Origin: Bicyclus anynana
Taxonomy: Eukaryota > Arthropoda > Insecta > Lepidoptera > Nymphalidae
DNA length: 64,000 bases
Direction of reading: 5' to 3'
Assembly (NCBI RefSeq): GCF_947172395.1
Contig: NC_069104.1
Coordinates: 11,125,355 to 11,189,354, forward strand
The position numbers and the translations under genes were made by a program. Shown here in pieces: positions 42,353 through 53,620 of this stretch (position 1 is its first letter; the number at the start of each line of letters is the position of its first letter). The notes beneath the pieces are model-generated. The model did not search any database, was not told the DNA's origin, and saw nothing but the letters and a program-made list of their open reading frames with translations.

Positions 42353-42636
42353 AATAATAATATTACTTGTAAATAATACTTTAGCAAACATTCATGTCCC
42401 TTAACAAGCCTTGAATATTTTTTAGGCCACTTTTTTTCAAATATCTTTAAATGAAGGTATATTAAGAAGACAATGAGATAGTCGTTTATAGTTTAAAATT
42501 AGTTTACTAATAAAAACGATACTAAGCGTAACAATTATTTGAACATCTAACCACAAACTCACTCTACCTCTCAGATAACTGCTACTATTTAAAAAGATCG
42601 TCAAAGTGGAAACGGCATACGATAAACAGCCCATAA

Positions 42637-43119
42637 GGCTACCAGTCCACCGCTGCGGAGCGAGGCAGCGCAGCCGAGAAACGGAGAAATATTAACCAAT
42701 AGGATTGCATAAAATCTCCGCTCCTATTAAGTGGACCGGTAAGCGGAGCGGGGTTTAATAAATTAAATTTAACATTTATTTATTTAACATAGTCTGCAAC
42801 TCCGCTCCGGTGGACAACATTAGTTAGCTCCGCATGTATGTATTATTATATCTGCAGACATTTATCGTGCCATACACGTGCCGTGACAGACAAAATAATA
42901 TTCTTCCATACAGTGTTTATTATCATATTTATATCTACAGTCTGTCAACGTCTAAGCGGCCGCGTTATGATATATATAAATACGTAAATAAACACTGTAT
43001 AGAAGAATATTATTTTGTCTGCCACGGCACGTGTCTGGCACGCTAAATGTCTGTATATATAAACGGACCCTTAGTCCGTTTTTCCGCTACGCTCACTCTG
43101 CTCTGGTGAACAGGCAGCC
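42637..43119. mobile_element. Harbinger-like MITE with internal palindrome
   Basis: TAA flanks both ends (42634-42636, 43120-43122). Terminal repeats GGCTACCAGTCCACC and complement GGCTGCCTGTTCACC. Inside, ~73-base arms (42849-42920 and 42988-43060; AGACAAAATAATATTCTTC against its complement) make a second palindrome. A TWA duplication and a GG start fit PIF/Harbinger. Confidence 0.75.
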
Positions 43120-43436
43120 TAACTTGGTCGTATCGTTATCGTCTCGTGATGTTTAAAACATTTGATATATCCTCCGCTAAAAGCAACAGTGCTATTTTGT
43201 TAGCAGTCTTAAAATTAGTAGGTGCACTTACTTGGATTTTATTTGTGTTAGTTTTTACTGTAATATGAACCTTACCGTTAAAAGTATGCTGTGGCTATTT
43301 GAAATGGAGTTTGTGTTTTAAAATTGGAATGTATAGTACGTTTAATGAGGCGATATAAATATATAAACAAATTGACAGCATGATTGCCTACGATAGATAA
43401 GGACAGAGATAATACTTGCCCGCTCCCGCGTCTAAC

Positions 43437-43567
43437 TTTTTTTTTATTCTTTACAAGTTAGCCCTTGACTACAATCTCACCTGATCCTGAAGCAGGCGAA
43501 CTTGGTTGGAGAAGGATGAAAATCCACAACCCTTTCGGTTTTTACACGACATCGTACGGGAACACTA
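43437..43567 (-). repeat. SINE-A, 5'-truncated
   Basis: Poly(T), TTATTCTTTACAAGTTAGCC, to TTTTTACACGACATCGTACG; the head is missing. Confidence 0.85.
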
Positions 43568-43989
43568 AGTTAGGTACAGATATAGTTTTCTGTATTCTGA
43601 GTTAAAAAGTTAAAAAGTTCAAATTAATGAAAACTATTATAGATGAATTACGTATTAAGCACTATTTGAAACTACCAAAAATTGTACCCAAAAGGTTTTA
43701 TCAATGTTTGTATGAAAGTCCTTCATATTTCAAGTTTAATATTAACGATTTTGCGGCGTGTGAAACTACGGAGCAAAGCTAGTTATTAATAAAGTTTAAT
43801 GTCATACTCAAAAAAGATTTATTATTCACAGCCATTATCCTAGGTAAAGGCGTCGCCGCTAGAGGGCCCTTGAGTTTTACACAGAGAAAGTAGTGTTCAC
43901 TCTGCCATCCTAATTCCTTAAGTCAGCATTTCGTTTGTGGGTTTAATTTTTTACTTTATGATATTAAATTTACTGACATTCGCCAAATC
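43568..43989. other. Unassigned intron
   Basis: Near 43751 GATTTTGCGGCGTGTGAAAC...GCTAGT resembles a decayed Helitron end; nothing else recognised. Confidence 0.35.
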
Positions 43990-44262
43990 GCCGTGATAGC
44001 CCAGTGGATATGACCTCTGCCTCCGATTTTGGAGGGTGTGTTCGAATCGGGTCCGGGTCTTGCACCTCCAACTTTTCAGTTGTGTGCATTTTAAGAAATT
44101 AAATATCACGTGTCTCAAACGGTGAAGAAAAACATCGTAATTCTCTGCGTGTGTGAAGTCTGCCAATCCGCATTAGACCAGTGGTGGACTATTGGCCTAA
44201 CCCCTCTCATTCTGAGAGGAGACTCGAGCTTAGCAGTGAGCCGTATATGGGTTGATAACGAT
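43990..44262 (+). repeat. SINE-B with internal deletion
   Basis: GCCGTGATAGCCCAGTGGAT; the segment between ACATCGT and AATTCTCTGCG is missing about 30 bases. Confidence 0.88.
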
Positions 44263-44471
44263 AGATTACAGAGGCCTCTTATGAACTAATTAGTGATCAT
44301 CATCATCATAGGCTTAGTTTAGTGAATCACTGAAAGCTGACACCTTTTTAAGTAGGAAACGGGAAATTAGAACTAAAACACTAGAGAGTACCTATTAACG
44401 AGAAACACCGACGATTGAGGAATAAGCGCAATATTTTATAGGTAAAACCGCGGAACATCCGCTAATGATAA

Positions 44472-44742
44472 TCTATACTAATACAAATACTAATTTACTA
44501 ATTTTACTAATACTAATTACTAATTTTATAATATAAAGCTGAAAGGTTTGTTTGTTTGTTTGCTTGTTTGTCTTTTTGTTTGTTTGATTGAACGCGCTAA
44601 TCTCAGGAACTACTAGTCTGATTTGATAAATTCTTTCAGTTTTAGATAGCCCATTTATCGAGGAAGGCTTTAAGTTATAAATTATCCCCGTACTTCTACG
44701 GGAACGAGAACCACGCGGGTGAAACCGCGCGGCGTCAGCAAG
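44472..44742 (+). mobile_element. Helitron-like, Lep1 type, with expanded simple repeats
   Basis: TCTATACTAATAC then several TACTAATTTT copies, a long (GTTT)n at 44549-44588, the Lep1 core, and a 3' end CGGCGTCAGCAAG then T (CAAG for CTAG). Confidence 0.85.
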
Positions 44743-45172
44743 TTTGATAATAAAGGTAATAGATTTGGAACAGTTTTAACACTAACTTCCACTATAATTG
44801 CTGTTGTACATACAGTAATTACAATTGCTATTGTTTCATTATAAAGTCCACCATGTTACAATCGAAGCTTTGCTGATTGCAAACGCGATGCGCAATTACG
44901 CCCAGGATCTTCACAGTTCAATAGCAGAACTGATTGTATTGTCTAGATTTGCACGTCTGCAATGTTCCAAACTAATTTGACAGTTTGAAATCGATTGAAA
45001 ATAATTCGACAGAGAAATGAGGATGTCAACATCGTCCTTCGGATTAGCTTATCCGATATTTGTCATGGTTAATGACATTTTAAATCAGCTTTCAATCCAT
45101 AACTCCTTCGACCAAATCCTAATCGTGTTTGACGAGCTATGGTTCTTATTATGTACACATAGATTCACACAG
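44743..45172. other. Unassigned intron
   Basis: Nothing recognised. Confidence 0.4.
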
Positions 45173-45174
45173 TA

Positions 45175-45558
45175 AAGGAGATGGTCCAAAATTGTATGGA
45201 GCCCGGGATCAGTCATTGTACCGTGACGGAAATAAAAGAAAATATATTTTTTTACTATTTTTGATTATAAAAAACTACGAACTTACTTTAATTCTTTCGA
45301 AGTAATATTCATTCTCTCGCAAGAAATGCAACACTATTAAGGGTAATAATGGCGGATCGATGACGTTTTCAATGCAGTAGTCGATTTGACGTTTGCTGTC
45401 AATTGACAAATCATGGTTGCCATAGGGCGCCATCAAAATAAAACTTAAAAACTTGGGTTTTAATTTTATTTAGTTATAAATGTAACATGCTTGTATTTTT
45501 TTTAAAATTTTAATGATACGGGGTACAATGGAGTTGACCTGAAATGGACCATCTCCTT
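45175..45558. mobile_element. TA-type MITE with perfect terminal repeats
   Basis: AAGGAGATGGTCCA and its exact complement TGGACCATCTCCTT bound 384 bases; TA is present on both outer sides (45173-45174, 45559-45560). A second, truncated copy in opposite orientation is at 53621. TA duplication fits the Tc1/mariner group. Confidence 0.9.
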
Positions 45559-45619
45559 TACCTATCTCGCTTTGTCATCGTGGGTCAAAAGTAGTACAAA
45601 ATTGTTCAACTAAAGTACC

Positions 45620-45870
45620 TACTTTTCGTTAACTTTTTTTTTATGTAGTATAGGCTTACGCTTGACCACAATCAAGCCTGATGGAAAGCAATAATGAGGT
45701 CTAAGATGAAGCGCGCTTGCCTAGAAGATGCCTATTCACTCTTGCCTTGAAGGTGCAAAATTATACGTGTCAGGAAACACAGACGCCGGAAGGGCATTCC
45801 ACATTTTGGCAGTTCTTATTAGGAACGTTGACGCAAAACGTTTCAAACAAACAAACTTCTTAAAAATAAT
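45620..45870 (-). mobile_element. LINE 3' end, likely SINE-A partner family
   Basis: The minus strand reads a decayed C-terminus (WNALPASVF, then a frame break), followed by a 3' UTR at 45640-45725 that parallels the SINE-A tail (CTTGACCACAATC, CCTGATGG, GGTCTAAGATG, GCGCGCTTGCC). Ends in a T run at 45634. Confidence 0.65.
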
Positions 45871-46429
45871 GGCGGAATGAAAAGCAATTAATCTAACATA
45901 CGCAATATTTACTGCAGTTTTCCTAACTGCGGCACTGTAATATCGGAAAAGAGTCTTTCCCGGGAAAATAGTAGCAATCGAGAGAAAATTAATATCGCCC
46001 CGGTCAACGTTTATTTACGGGAATTGGGAATTCTTTTACTGTGTTACAGCTATTTGCTTGGACGAAAATTGTTACCAAGAAAAAGGTATTAGGTGTTGGA
46101 CATGTTATTACAAGCTTTTTGGAGTACGTGGAAATATTTTTACTTTCTAGAATATTCTATAAGAAAACTTTATAGAACTTGGCAATTAAAAATGATTCTT
46201 ACAAGAAAATAGCTGGTAAAATAAAATGTTGTGGTAGTACCTAAGACATTAAAGCTTACAATATTCTTAAATAAAACCAGCCAAGTGCGGGTCGCGCCAC
46301 GCGCAGTGTAGGGTTCCGTAGATTTAATGAGCGCTTCAAACCCTTATAATGCAAAAATACTAATACAATACACACTATCATTATCACACACTATGGCATA
46401 ACGAGAAAAAATTAGCCTCACTTTACGTA
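45871..46429. other. Unassigned intron
   Basis: 46276-46325 (CCAGCCAAGTGCGGGTCGCG...GGGTTCCGTA) looks like the end of another lepidopteran repeat; no element boundary assigned. Confidence 0.4.
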
Positions 46430-46570
46430 TAGGGGAAGAAATTAATGTTCATAGTATGAACCGATTTGGCTGAAATTTTGAACGGAAATGGATTTTAGTT
46501 AGTTATCTAGTTCCCGCGGGATTTTTTAAAAACTGAATAACACACAGACGAAGTCGCGGGCGTCTGCTAG
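46430..46570 (+). mobile_element. Helitron-like, 3' part
   Basis: GAACCGATTTGGCTGAAATT to GACGAAGTCGCGGGCGTCTGCTAG then T. Confidence 0.75.
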
Positions 46571-47065
46571 TTCCCTTATATAATACAACCTGCAAATAGT
46601 CATTAAAAATTGAATTATTATGTATTTTTGTTTATCACGTTATAATTCTTATTGTATATTTGTTATTATATTATTGTTTATAGTTTATTTGTTAGCACTA
46701 CTATTATTCCTACTTTTTACTATTCTTGTACGCTCAAACTGAAATGTACTAGCCTGTAAGTTTCACATAAGTGAATGAGTTAATTCTTAGTGAAATAATA
46801 AATATTTTAAACCCAGCAGTACAACCAATCAAGGATAGTATGTTAGGGTATTTAATGTGTACACTTATTGCACATTTTATTCCTAGCTTTTATTAAATGA
46901 CACACTTAATTGCGCAACTCCAGGAAGTGCAGTTGGAGACTAGAAAAACTCCAGCGTCACTTGAAATATTGAGAGTAGAGCAAAAAATACACCGAAACAC
47001 TTTAACTAACTTGAAGCTTTTTCAACTTGTTTGATAATTTCGTTAGTATTAAATTTTATTGCATA
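46571..47065. other. Unassigned AT-rich intron
   Basis: Nothing recognised. Confidence 0.4.
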
Positions 47066-47587
47066 CTAGCCGACGCTACGTGGTTTCAGACGCATAGTTC
47101 CCGTTTCTGTAAGAATACGGGGATAAATTATAGCTTATGACACTCACATATAACGTGGTTTGTAGTGGTAAAAGAATTTTCAAAATCTGTTCGGTAGATC
47201 CAAAGAATTTTTTTTTATTCTTTACAAGTTAGCCCTTGACTACAATCTCATCTGATGGTGAGTGATGATGCACTCTAAGATGGTAGCGGGCTAACTTGTT
47301 AAGAGGAGGATGAAAATCCACACTCCTTTCGGTTTCTACACGACATCCTACCGGAACGCTAAATCGCTTGGCAGTACGTCTTTGTCGGTATGGTGGTAAC
47401 TAGCCACGGCCGAAGCCTCCCACACGCCAGATCTGGACCAATTAAGAAAACCTCAATCGGCCCAGCCGGGGATCGAATCCAGGACCTCCGTTTTGTAAAT
47501 CCACCGCGCATACCACTGCGCCACTTAGGCCGTCAAAATTACCCCTTACAACAAAATTTACTTCTTTAAATTATTAGCATACCTAGA
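47066..47587 (-). mobile_element. Helitron-like, split by SINE-A
   Basis: A then CTAGCCGACGCTACGTGG at the left; body to TTCGGTAGATCCAAAGAA; resumes at 47536 with ATTACCCCTTACAAC and ends ATTATTAGCATACCTAGA then T. Confidence 0.85.
47208..47535 (-). repeat. SINE-A, full length, inside a Helitron
   Basis: Poly(T) to the complement of GACGGCCTAAGTGGCGCAGT. Confidence 0.92.
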
Positions 47588-47884
47588 TTTAAAATTAATG
47601 GTCTTATTCGTGTCTTATCTCAGATTTATTAATAGACTATACGGCCTGATAGAGCCAGACTTACTTTATTTTATGAAGCCCGATAGTTCGTCAGCATAGC
47701 TACCATATGTAAGTATGGTAGCCAATTTTGGAGTTTGGACTGGGAAGCAGGTTTCAAGGTCAAAGAAAACCGCAACCTCCATTAGCATAACATGAGATGA
47801 GTGGTTTGAATCATGGGACAATGAATTATCGAAAAACCCAGCATTCTGGAAATTGCGATTAAACACCAGCTTAAAAGAATCAAA

Positions 47885-48050
47885 CTACCGGCAAAGACGT
47901 ACCGCCAAGCAATTTAACGTTCCGGTACGACGTCGTCTTGAAACCGGAAGGGGTGTGGAATTTCATCTTACTCCTAACAACTTAGCCCGCTTCCATTTTT
48001 GACTGCATCATTAGGTGAGATTGTAGTCAAGGGCTAACTTGTAGAAAAAC
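47885..48050 (+). repeat. SINE-A, 5'-truncated
   Basis: CTACCGGCAAAGACGTACCG to GGGCTAACTTGTAGAAAAAC. A 9-bp hairpin GCTACCATA/TATGGTAGC lies upstream at 47698-47721. Confidence 0.85.
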
Positions 48051-48114
48051 AATATACATATATTAAAATTCATTTTTACACGCTTTACTTGTAAATATGT
48101 ATGTAAGAAAATCT

Positions 48115-48360
48115 TGGAATCTTAATTTGACCCACTTCCCGGTCTTCGATTAGGATGAAATTTTGCACACGCTCTGGGTTCAGATGATAATACGCGACTA
48201 GCTAAGAAACGTCATTACAAATCCAATATGGCGGCTTCCCCAAGGTTCTATGTATGTCGATTAGGATGAAATTTTGCACACGCTCTGAGTTCTGATCACA
48301 ATACATGACTAACTTAGAAACGTTATTAAGAATAAAATATAGTAATAACGTTTCTAAGTT
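48115..48360. repeat. Unnamed repeat family with ATGGCGG motif
   Basis: CTTAATTTGACCCACTTCCC, then TTAGGATGAAATTTTGCACA present twice (about 48155 and 48258). Ends in a perfect 18-bp hairpin (48311-48328 and 48343-48360, AACTTAGAAACGTTATTA). Related to 51605-51887. Confidence 0.75.
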
Positions 48361-48777
48361 ATTACGAATAGAATATATTTTTTTAAACTATTTAAAGTTA
48401 TTGTATAGAAATTAATCAAAAACTAGTAGACAACCATACACATAAAGACTCGCATACTTTACAAATCAAGTAAAAAAAGCTATATTTTATATCACCAGCA
48501 GTTATCAACTATTGAATCGGTCCCTGGATTTTCAACACAGCAGCTGACCCAACAATAGTTATAGAAATATGCGCTTTATTGTATTAGTATTATGGGTCAA
48601 TATTGCTGAATGGTCACACGGCGGAGATTTGATAAAGGGCAGAATATGATGGAAATCGAAGGAGGTAGGCGGGATATATTGCCGGGAACAACGGTGTATT
48701 TCATATTGAAAAGAAAATGTAGTAAATATACTACTGGGCACTATCGATAAATTATATTTGGTGTTTATGACCAGACA
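48361..48777. other. Unassigned intron
   Basis: Nothing recognised. Confidence 0.4.
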
Positions 48778-49100
48778 GACGGCCTTCGTGGCGCAGTGGT
48801 ATGTGCGGTGGATTTTGCAAGACGGAGGTCTCGAGTTCGATCCCCGGCTGGGCCGAGTGAGGTATTCTTAATTGGTCCAGGTCAGGTGGGAGGCTTTGGC
48901 AGTGGCTAGTTACCGCCCTACCAGCAAAGACGTATCGCCAAACGGTTTAGCGTTCTGGTACGATGCCGTGTAGAAACCGAAAGGATCGGGATTTACACGC
49001 TCTTCTTAACAAGTTAGCCCGCTTTCATCTTAGATTGTATCATCACTTATCATCATGTGATATTGTAGTCAAGGGCTAACTTGTAAAGAATTAAAAAAAA
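48778..49100 (+). repeat. SINE-A, full length
   Basis: GACGGCCTTCGTGGCGCAGT, B box GAGTTCGATCCCC, tail and A run. A Helitron scrap (CCCGTTAAAATACGGGG) follows at about 49174. Confidence 0.9.
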
Positions 49101-49351
49101 GAGTGGAAAATGTTGTGTTTTAAAACTGAAACGTCGAAAGTTCAATACCATGAGACTCCCCGCTATTTCCCTTTCCCGTTAAAATACGGGGTTTAAATAT
49201 AACCTTTGTTACTTTGTAGAACGCGGTGAAGGTGTATTTTAACATTATAATTAAAATTAAAGCTTTTTAACATAAAAATTTAACCGACTTTGAAGATACG
49301 TTACACTAAAAAGCGAAAAATTAACATCGTACCTACCTATGTCCTTTCTAT

Positions 49352-49427
49352 TGATCGGTCTGAAGGCGGTGCTATGCCAAATTCTTAAATTTTATTTTGT
49401 TGTTTGGCACCACCTTTAAGCCGATCA
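49352..49427. repeat. Imperfect inverted repeat
   Basis: TGATCGGTCTGAAGGCGGTG...GCCAAA against TTTGGCACCACCTTTAAGCCGATCA; part of an unnamed element. A word shared with 15258 (GGAATTTCTTGATTCGGT) is at about 49525. Confidence 0.65.
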
Positions 49428-49777
49428 CGAAAAAAATGCACTCCAATACGTCACGTTCAGCGTGACAATTATCACCTCAAAAAACGTGCGTCCCGCGCAT
49501 AGTTGAGTTATTTATTTCCGTTACGGAATTTCTTGATTCGGTCAAGAAACCTAAAAAGCTTTCTTTAGCTTGTATAAAAATATTAGAAGAAACTGTATAC
49601 AATATTTTATGAAATCATTTTTATTTGACTCACTTCCCAGCACTGCTCCGAGTAATATCTCAGAGATAAGCTTCCCTTTGTGTTGCTTTATTTTATAACT
49701 TTTTTAATAATAGAATGTTATTCCTTCGTACGTAAAAGATAAAAATGAAAAATGAAATTTGTTTAAATATTAATAAA
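49428..49777. other. Unassigned intron
   Basis: Apart from the shared word noted for 49352-49427, nothing recognised. Confidence 0.4.
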
Positions 49778-49973
49778 CTAGCTGACGCCGCGCGGTTTTA
49801 CCCGCGTGGTTCCCGTTCCCGCAGGAATACGCGAATGAAATATAGCGTATAGCCTTCCTCGATAAATGGGCTATCTAACTCTGAAAGAATTTTACAAATC
49901 GGACCAGTAGTTCCTGAGATTAGCGCGTTCAAGCAAACAAACAAACTCTTTAGCTTTATAATATTAGTATAGA
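49778..49973 (-). mobile_element. Helitron-like, Lep1 type, complete
   Basis: A then CTAGCTGACGCCGCGCGGTT; right end GCTTTATAATATTAGTATAGA then T. Confidence 0.92.
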
Positions 49974-50461
49974 TTAATTAATGAAAAAATCAAAATACAT
50001 TTGTCAGCATACCTATGTATAACGTGTGTTAGGGGCGGCGAGAAAAGAAACTCGAGGTTCACACACAAACGCACCACTTTAATAACACAATTCTTCGAAT
50101 ATAATCACAAAAACTGAACCAGTGTCAACCATGTAGCCACGTTTTTATACCTTTCCAACGGAACAAACAACAAGAAGAAAATAGTCAAATATCAATCTTT
50201 TATCTATACGTATATTGACATAACTTCACTTATGAATTTTGTCAATATACCTTTTACAATCTATTTATTTATTTTAGTTTAGTTTCAAGAACAAAGAATT
50301 ACTCGTCATTATACGTCATGGTACCTACGTATATTGACAACACTACAGTTATAACAAGGTTGTTTGTAAAATCTACTGTAGCATATCCGTTAATACAATC
50401 TTCTTATTTAATTTTCTAACACGTGTAAATATTAACGATATCTGTACATACGAGCTTTATA
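49974..50461. other. Unassigned intron
   Basis: CGTATATTGACA occurs at about 50209 and 50329; nothing else recognised. Confidence 0.4.
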
Positions 50462-51085
50462 TCAAATCAAATCAAAAATCATTTATTTCAAGTAGGCTCA
50501 GTTTACAAGCACTTTTGACACGTCAGTTGACTATTTGTTAAGATTCTACCACCGGTTCGGAAGGCAGGTTCTGCTGAGAAGATACCGGCAAGAAACTCAA
50601 CAGTTGCTCTTTTGAAAAGTCATACAGTATTATAATTTACAATTGATAACAATTACAATTTCTTATAGTTTTATTTCCTGTGTGAAGGTGGAAGCTGATC
50701 CAATGGCCTCCAAGCGCTTTTATCTTTAAGGAACTCATCAATGTTGTAATAACCTCGACTAAGTAAATGTTTTTTAACACATTGCTTAAAGCTATGCATT
50801 GGTAGGTCCATCACAGTCTTGGGGATCTTGTTATAGAAGAGTACACCCAAACCTACAAAAGATTTTTTTACTCTTTGGAGACGATGTGCAGAAATAACTA
50901 ACTTATGCCCGTGTCTAGTAAGACGTGGGTTTAAATCTCCTTTTCGTTTGTACAAATTAATATTTTGTCTTACATAGACTATACTGTTATATATATATTG
51001 ACAGGCTACTGTTAGTATACCTATTTCTTTAAACTTTTGACGAAGGGACTCGTGTAATTTTAATTGATATATTAAAATCACGCGA
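50462..51085 (-). mobile_element. LINE 3' end with ORF2 C-terminus
   Basis: 3' end words CAAATCAAATCAAAAATCAT and TAGGCTCAGTTTACAAGCAC, 3' UTR 50470-50670, then open minus-strand coding (50671-51081). Confidence 0.85.
50671..51081 (-). pseudogene. LINE reverse transcriptase, C-terminal 136 codons
   Basis: The frame reads LKLHESLRQKFKEIGILTV, CQYIYNSIVYVRQN, NLYKRKGDLNPRLTRHG and VLFYNKIPKTVMDLPMHSFK, then stops. This is the post-RT C-terminal domain common to Jockey/CR1-group LINEs (YIYxxxxYVRxN; LYNKIPxxV). The catalytic RT core is absent through 5' truncation, so it encodes no working enzyme. Which clade is uncertain. The poor copies at 12955 and 29039 share its 3' end. Confidence 0.8.
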
Positions 51086-51604
51086 TATAAAAGAAAGTCC
51101 TTCGACAGATCTGTATGTCTGGACGCTTACCATAAGTGGACGCCTACGTTATATCGCAGTTGCGTAAAAATATTAATCATTGATGTGACATGAAAATTTG
51201 TAATTACCTTCGTGTTCAAAATTGTTAAGTAATCAACTTGTCATTACCATTTCTGATGACTTAAAAATCGATTCCAATGTGGATGGTGCGTGAAATATTT
51301 CATGACCTCTTGTTTGCTTTTTTTAACACGCATATTATTTATTTATTTATTTATTACACATGAAATATGCCCAGAGAAACAACGAATTGGGAAACTGTAT
51401 CCCAATTCGTTTCTCGAGCAATTAAAAATAATAATAACAACAATAAATCTAAAATTACAAAATGAATATTAAACAATCAAAATAATTTTTTTGTTTCAAA
51501 TTCAAACAAATTAAAAATTAAGAATAAATTAACATTAACCAAGTCAAATAAATTAAAATTAAACAATTCAGTTTAATTAAATAAAATATATCAGCTTCAC
51601 TTAT
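51086..51604. other. Unassigned intron
   Basis: (TTTA)n at 51339-51353, followed by CACATGAAATATGCCCAGAG, perhaps another LINE 3' end. Otherwise AT-rich. Confidence 0.4.
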
Positions 51605-51887
51605 ACTTGGAGTCTTAATTTGACCCACTTCCCGGTCTTGGATTAGGATTAAATTTTGCACACGCTCGATTTCTGATGCCAATACATGACTAGCTAAGAA
51701 ACGACATTACAAATCCAATATGGCGGTCTTCCCAAGATGACGGACGGGTTGATTGAAATCTACCCCCTTGATATGGTTAGAAAGGTTTGCTGTCAGGAAT
51801 ACAAAAAAATAGTCACGTGACTTAAATCCAATATGGCGGACGTCCAAGATGGCGGACGGACAGGCTATTTGAAATGATGATATGGGT
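51605..51887. repeat. Unnamed repeat family with ATGGCGG motif
   Basis: CTTAATTTGACCCACTTCCC start as at 48115. ATATGGCGG occurs at about 51718 and 51833, and AAGATGGCGGACGG at about 51846. Confidence 0.7.
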
Positions 51888-51935
51888 ATCAAGCGTGTTT
51901 TTTAGTTTTTAAAATGATTCATGTTATATTTTTTA

Positions 51936-52265
51936 CAATTTAGCCCTTGTTCATCTGATGGTAAGTGATGATGCAATCTAGGATGGAAGCGGGCTAACTT
52001 GTTAGGTTTAGGATAAAAATCCATATCCATTTCGGTTTCTACACGACATCGTACCGTAACGCTAAATTGCTGGGCGGTATGTTTTTGCCGGTAGAGTGGT
52101 AACTAGCCACGGTTGAAGTCTCCCACCAGCTAGACCAATCAAGCGTGGTTTTTAGTTTTTTAAATGAATCATGTTATATTTTACCTCATACATATTTTAC
52201 CGCAAATAGCCCAACCGGAGATCGAACCCAGGACCTCCGTCTTGTAAATCCGCCTCGCATACTAC
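51936..52265 (-). repeat. SINE-A interrupted by a copy of its own flank
   Basis: Tail and body 51938-52136, head 52206-52265. The gap 52138-52184 repeats the flank 51888-51935 (ATCAAGCGTG...ATGTTATATTTT), 250 bases away. Confidence 0.8.
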
Positions 52266-52878
52266 TTTATGTTCTGCGATCTAAACGAAATTCTTCTCAG
52301 AATAGAACTACAATAGCTTGTTAAAAATATAGCGTCAATCTTTGCAGTACGTAAATTTATATTTTCAACTAATGAGTCCAAAAAAAGGATCTTTAATAAG
52401 TAGGTACGTTTATTTGAGCGGAACCATATAAAGTAATCATAAACCAAATTTAACAAGCTGCGCAAATGAGAATCCGAGGCAAATTACAATTTTTAAGCCA
52501 CTAAAACTCATTTTTTCCCCGACGTTAATAATTAGGTCAATTGGGAGGAATCGCGGGGACAGCCACTCGCAAATGAGGGTAGATTTTTTTTCACTTTAGG
52601 GTGAAAAAAATTAAAATAGGGGATACTTCGTTTTTTGATTTGTAACCTTTTTCCCGTACCGTCTATTGTGTCTAGTCTTTGACAATGGAGTCTCTTTTTG
52701 ATAGACTATAAAAATATGGAGATTGAAATACGAGCACAAAATTGAAAACGAAAATAACGTTCTTCAATGACGTCACAAGCAAAGTTGATAAGATAATGAT
52801 TAGTTTTGTATTAGAGCCTAAGTTTCACGTCTTCAGAGGATAAAAAATTAAAGATTATTGTTAGAATTCATTAGCAAA
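52266..52878. other. Unassigned intron
   Basis: A small hairpin TTTTTTTTCAC/GTGAAAAAAA near 52586-52612; nothing else recognised. Confidence 0.4.
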
Positions 52879-53101
52879 CTAGCAGACGCCCGCGAATTCG
52901 TCCGCGTGGAATTCAGTTTTTCACAAATCCCGCGGACCCCATTGATTTTTCCGGGATGAAAAGTAGCCTATGTGTTAATCCAGAGTAAAATCTATTTCCA
53001 TTTTAAATTTCAGCCAAATCGCTTCATTAGCCGCTTCGTAAAAGAGGAACAAACATACTTACACACTTACACACAATCTTTTATCTCTAATATTAGTGTG
53101 A
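52879..53101 (-). mobile_element. Helitron-like, complete
   Basis: A then CTAGCAGACGCCCGCGAATT; right end ATCTCTAATATTAGTGTGA then T. Same subfamily as 35266-35487, opposite strand. Confidence 0.9.
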
Positions 53102-53618
53102 TGTGTAAAATTATATCCTGGAACTACTCTTATTTATATTTTTAAAAATCTTTGACTTAAAATCAAATTATTTCCTAATTGTAGTCCTTCTCGGTTACCG
53201 TTTTTATTTTAAGTTCTCAGTAGATATTTCCGAACTGGTATAAGATTCACTATATTTGTAGTAAATCTAACAGTAGGTATTTGTAGTGAATTTAACTAAA
53301 CTAACGTAATTTTTATAAAGTACTTGCCTATTTGAAATATAATTTGAATTTTGATCATTTGAAATTTCCCTTTAACTCAACTTATACATTGACATTTTCC
53401 ATTTGCATACAAAATCAAAGGTCTTGATAATATAATTTCCATGTCCACTGGCACTAAGGCGAGGACTCAAAATATATAACAGAATTTAGCTGAAAGGGTG
53501 CCCCTTATTGAATTACTGTTTGAAAGACGACGCTGGGTCGTTCACGCTGTGAGGAAAGGTACCAATTACTGCATTTATTCTATTTGTGATCTCTATTGAC
53601 TACTCTGTAGGCCTGTTT
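53102..53618. other. Unassigned AT-rich intron
   Basis: Nothing recognised. Confidence 0.4.
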
Positions 53619-53620
53619 TA

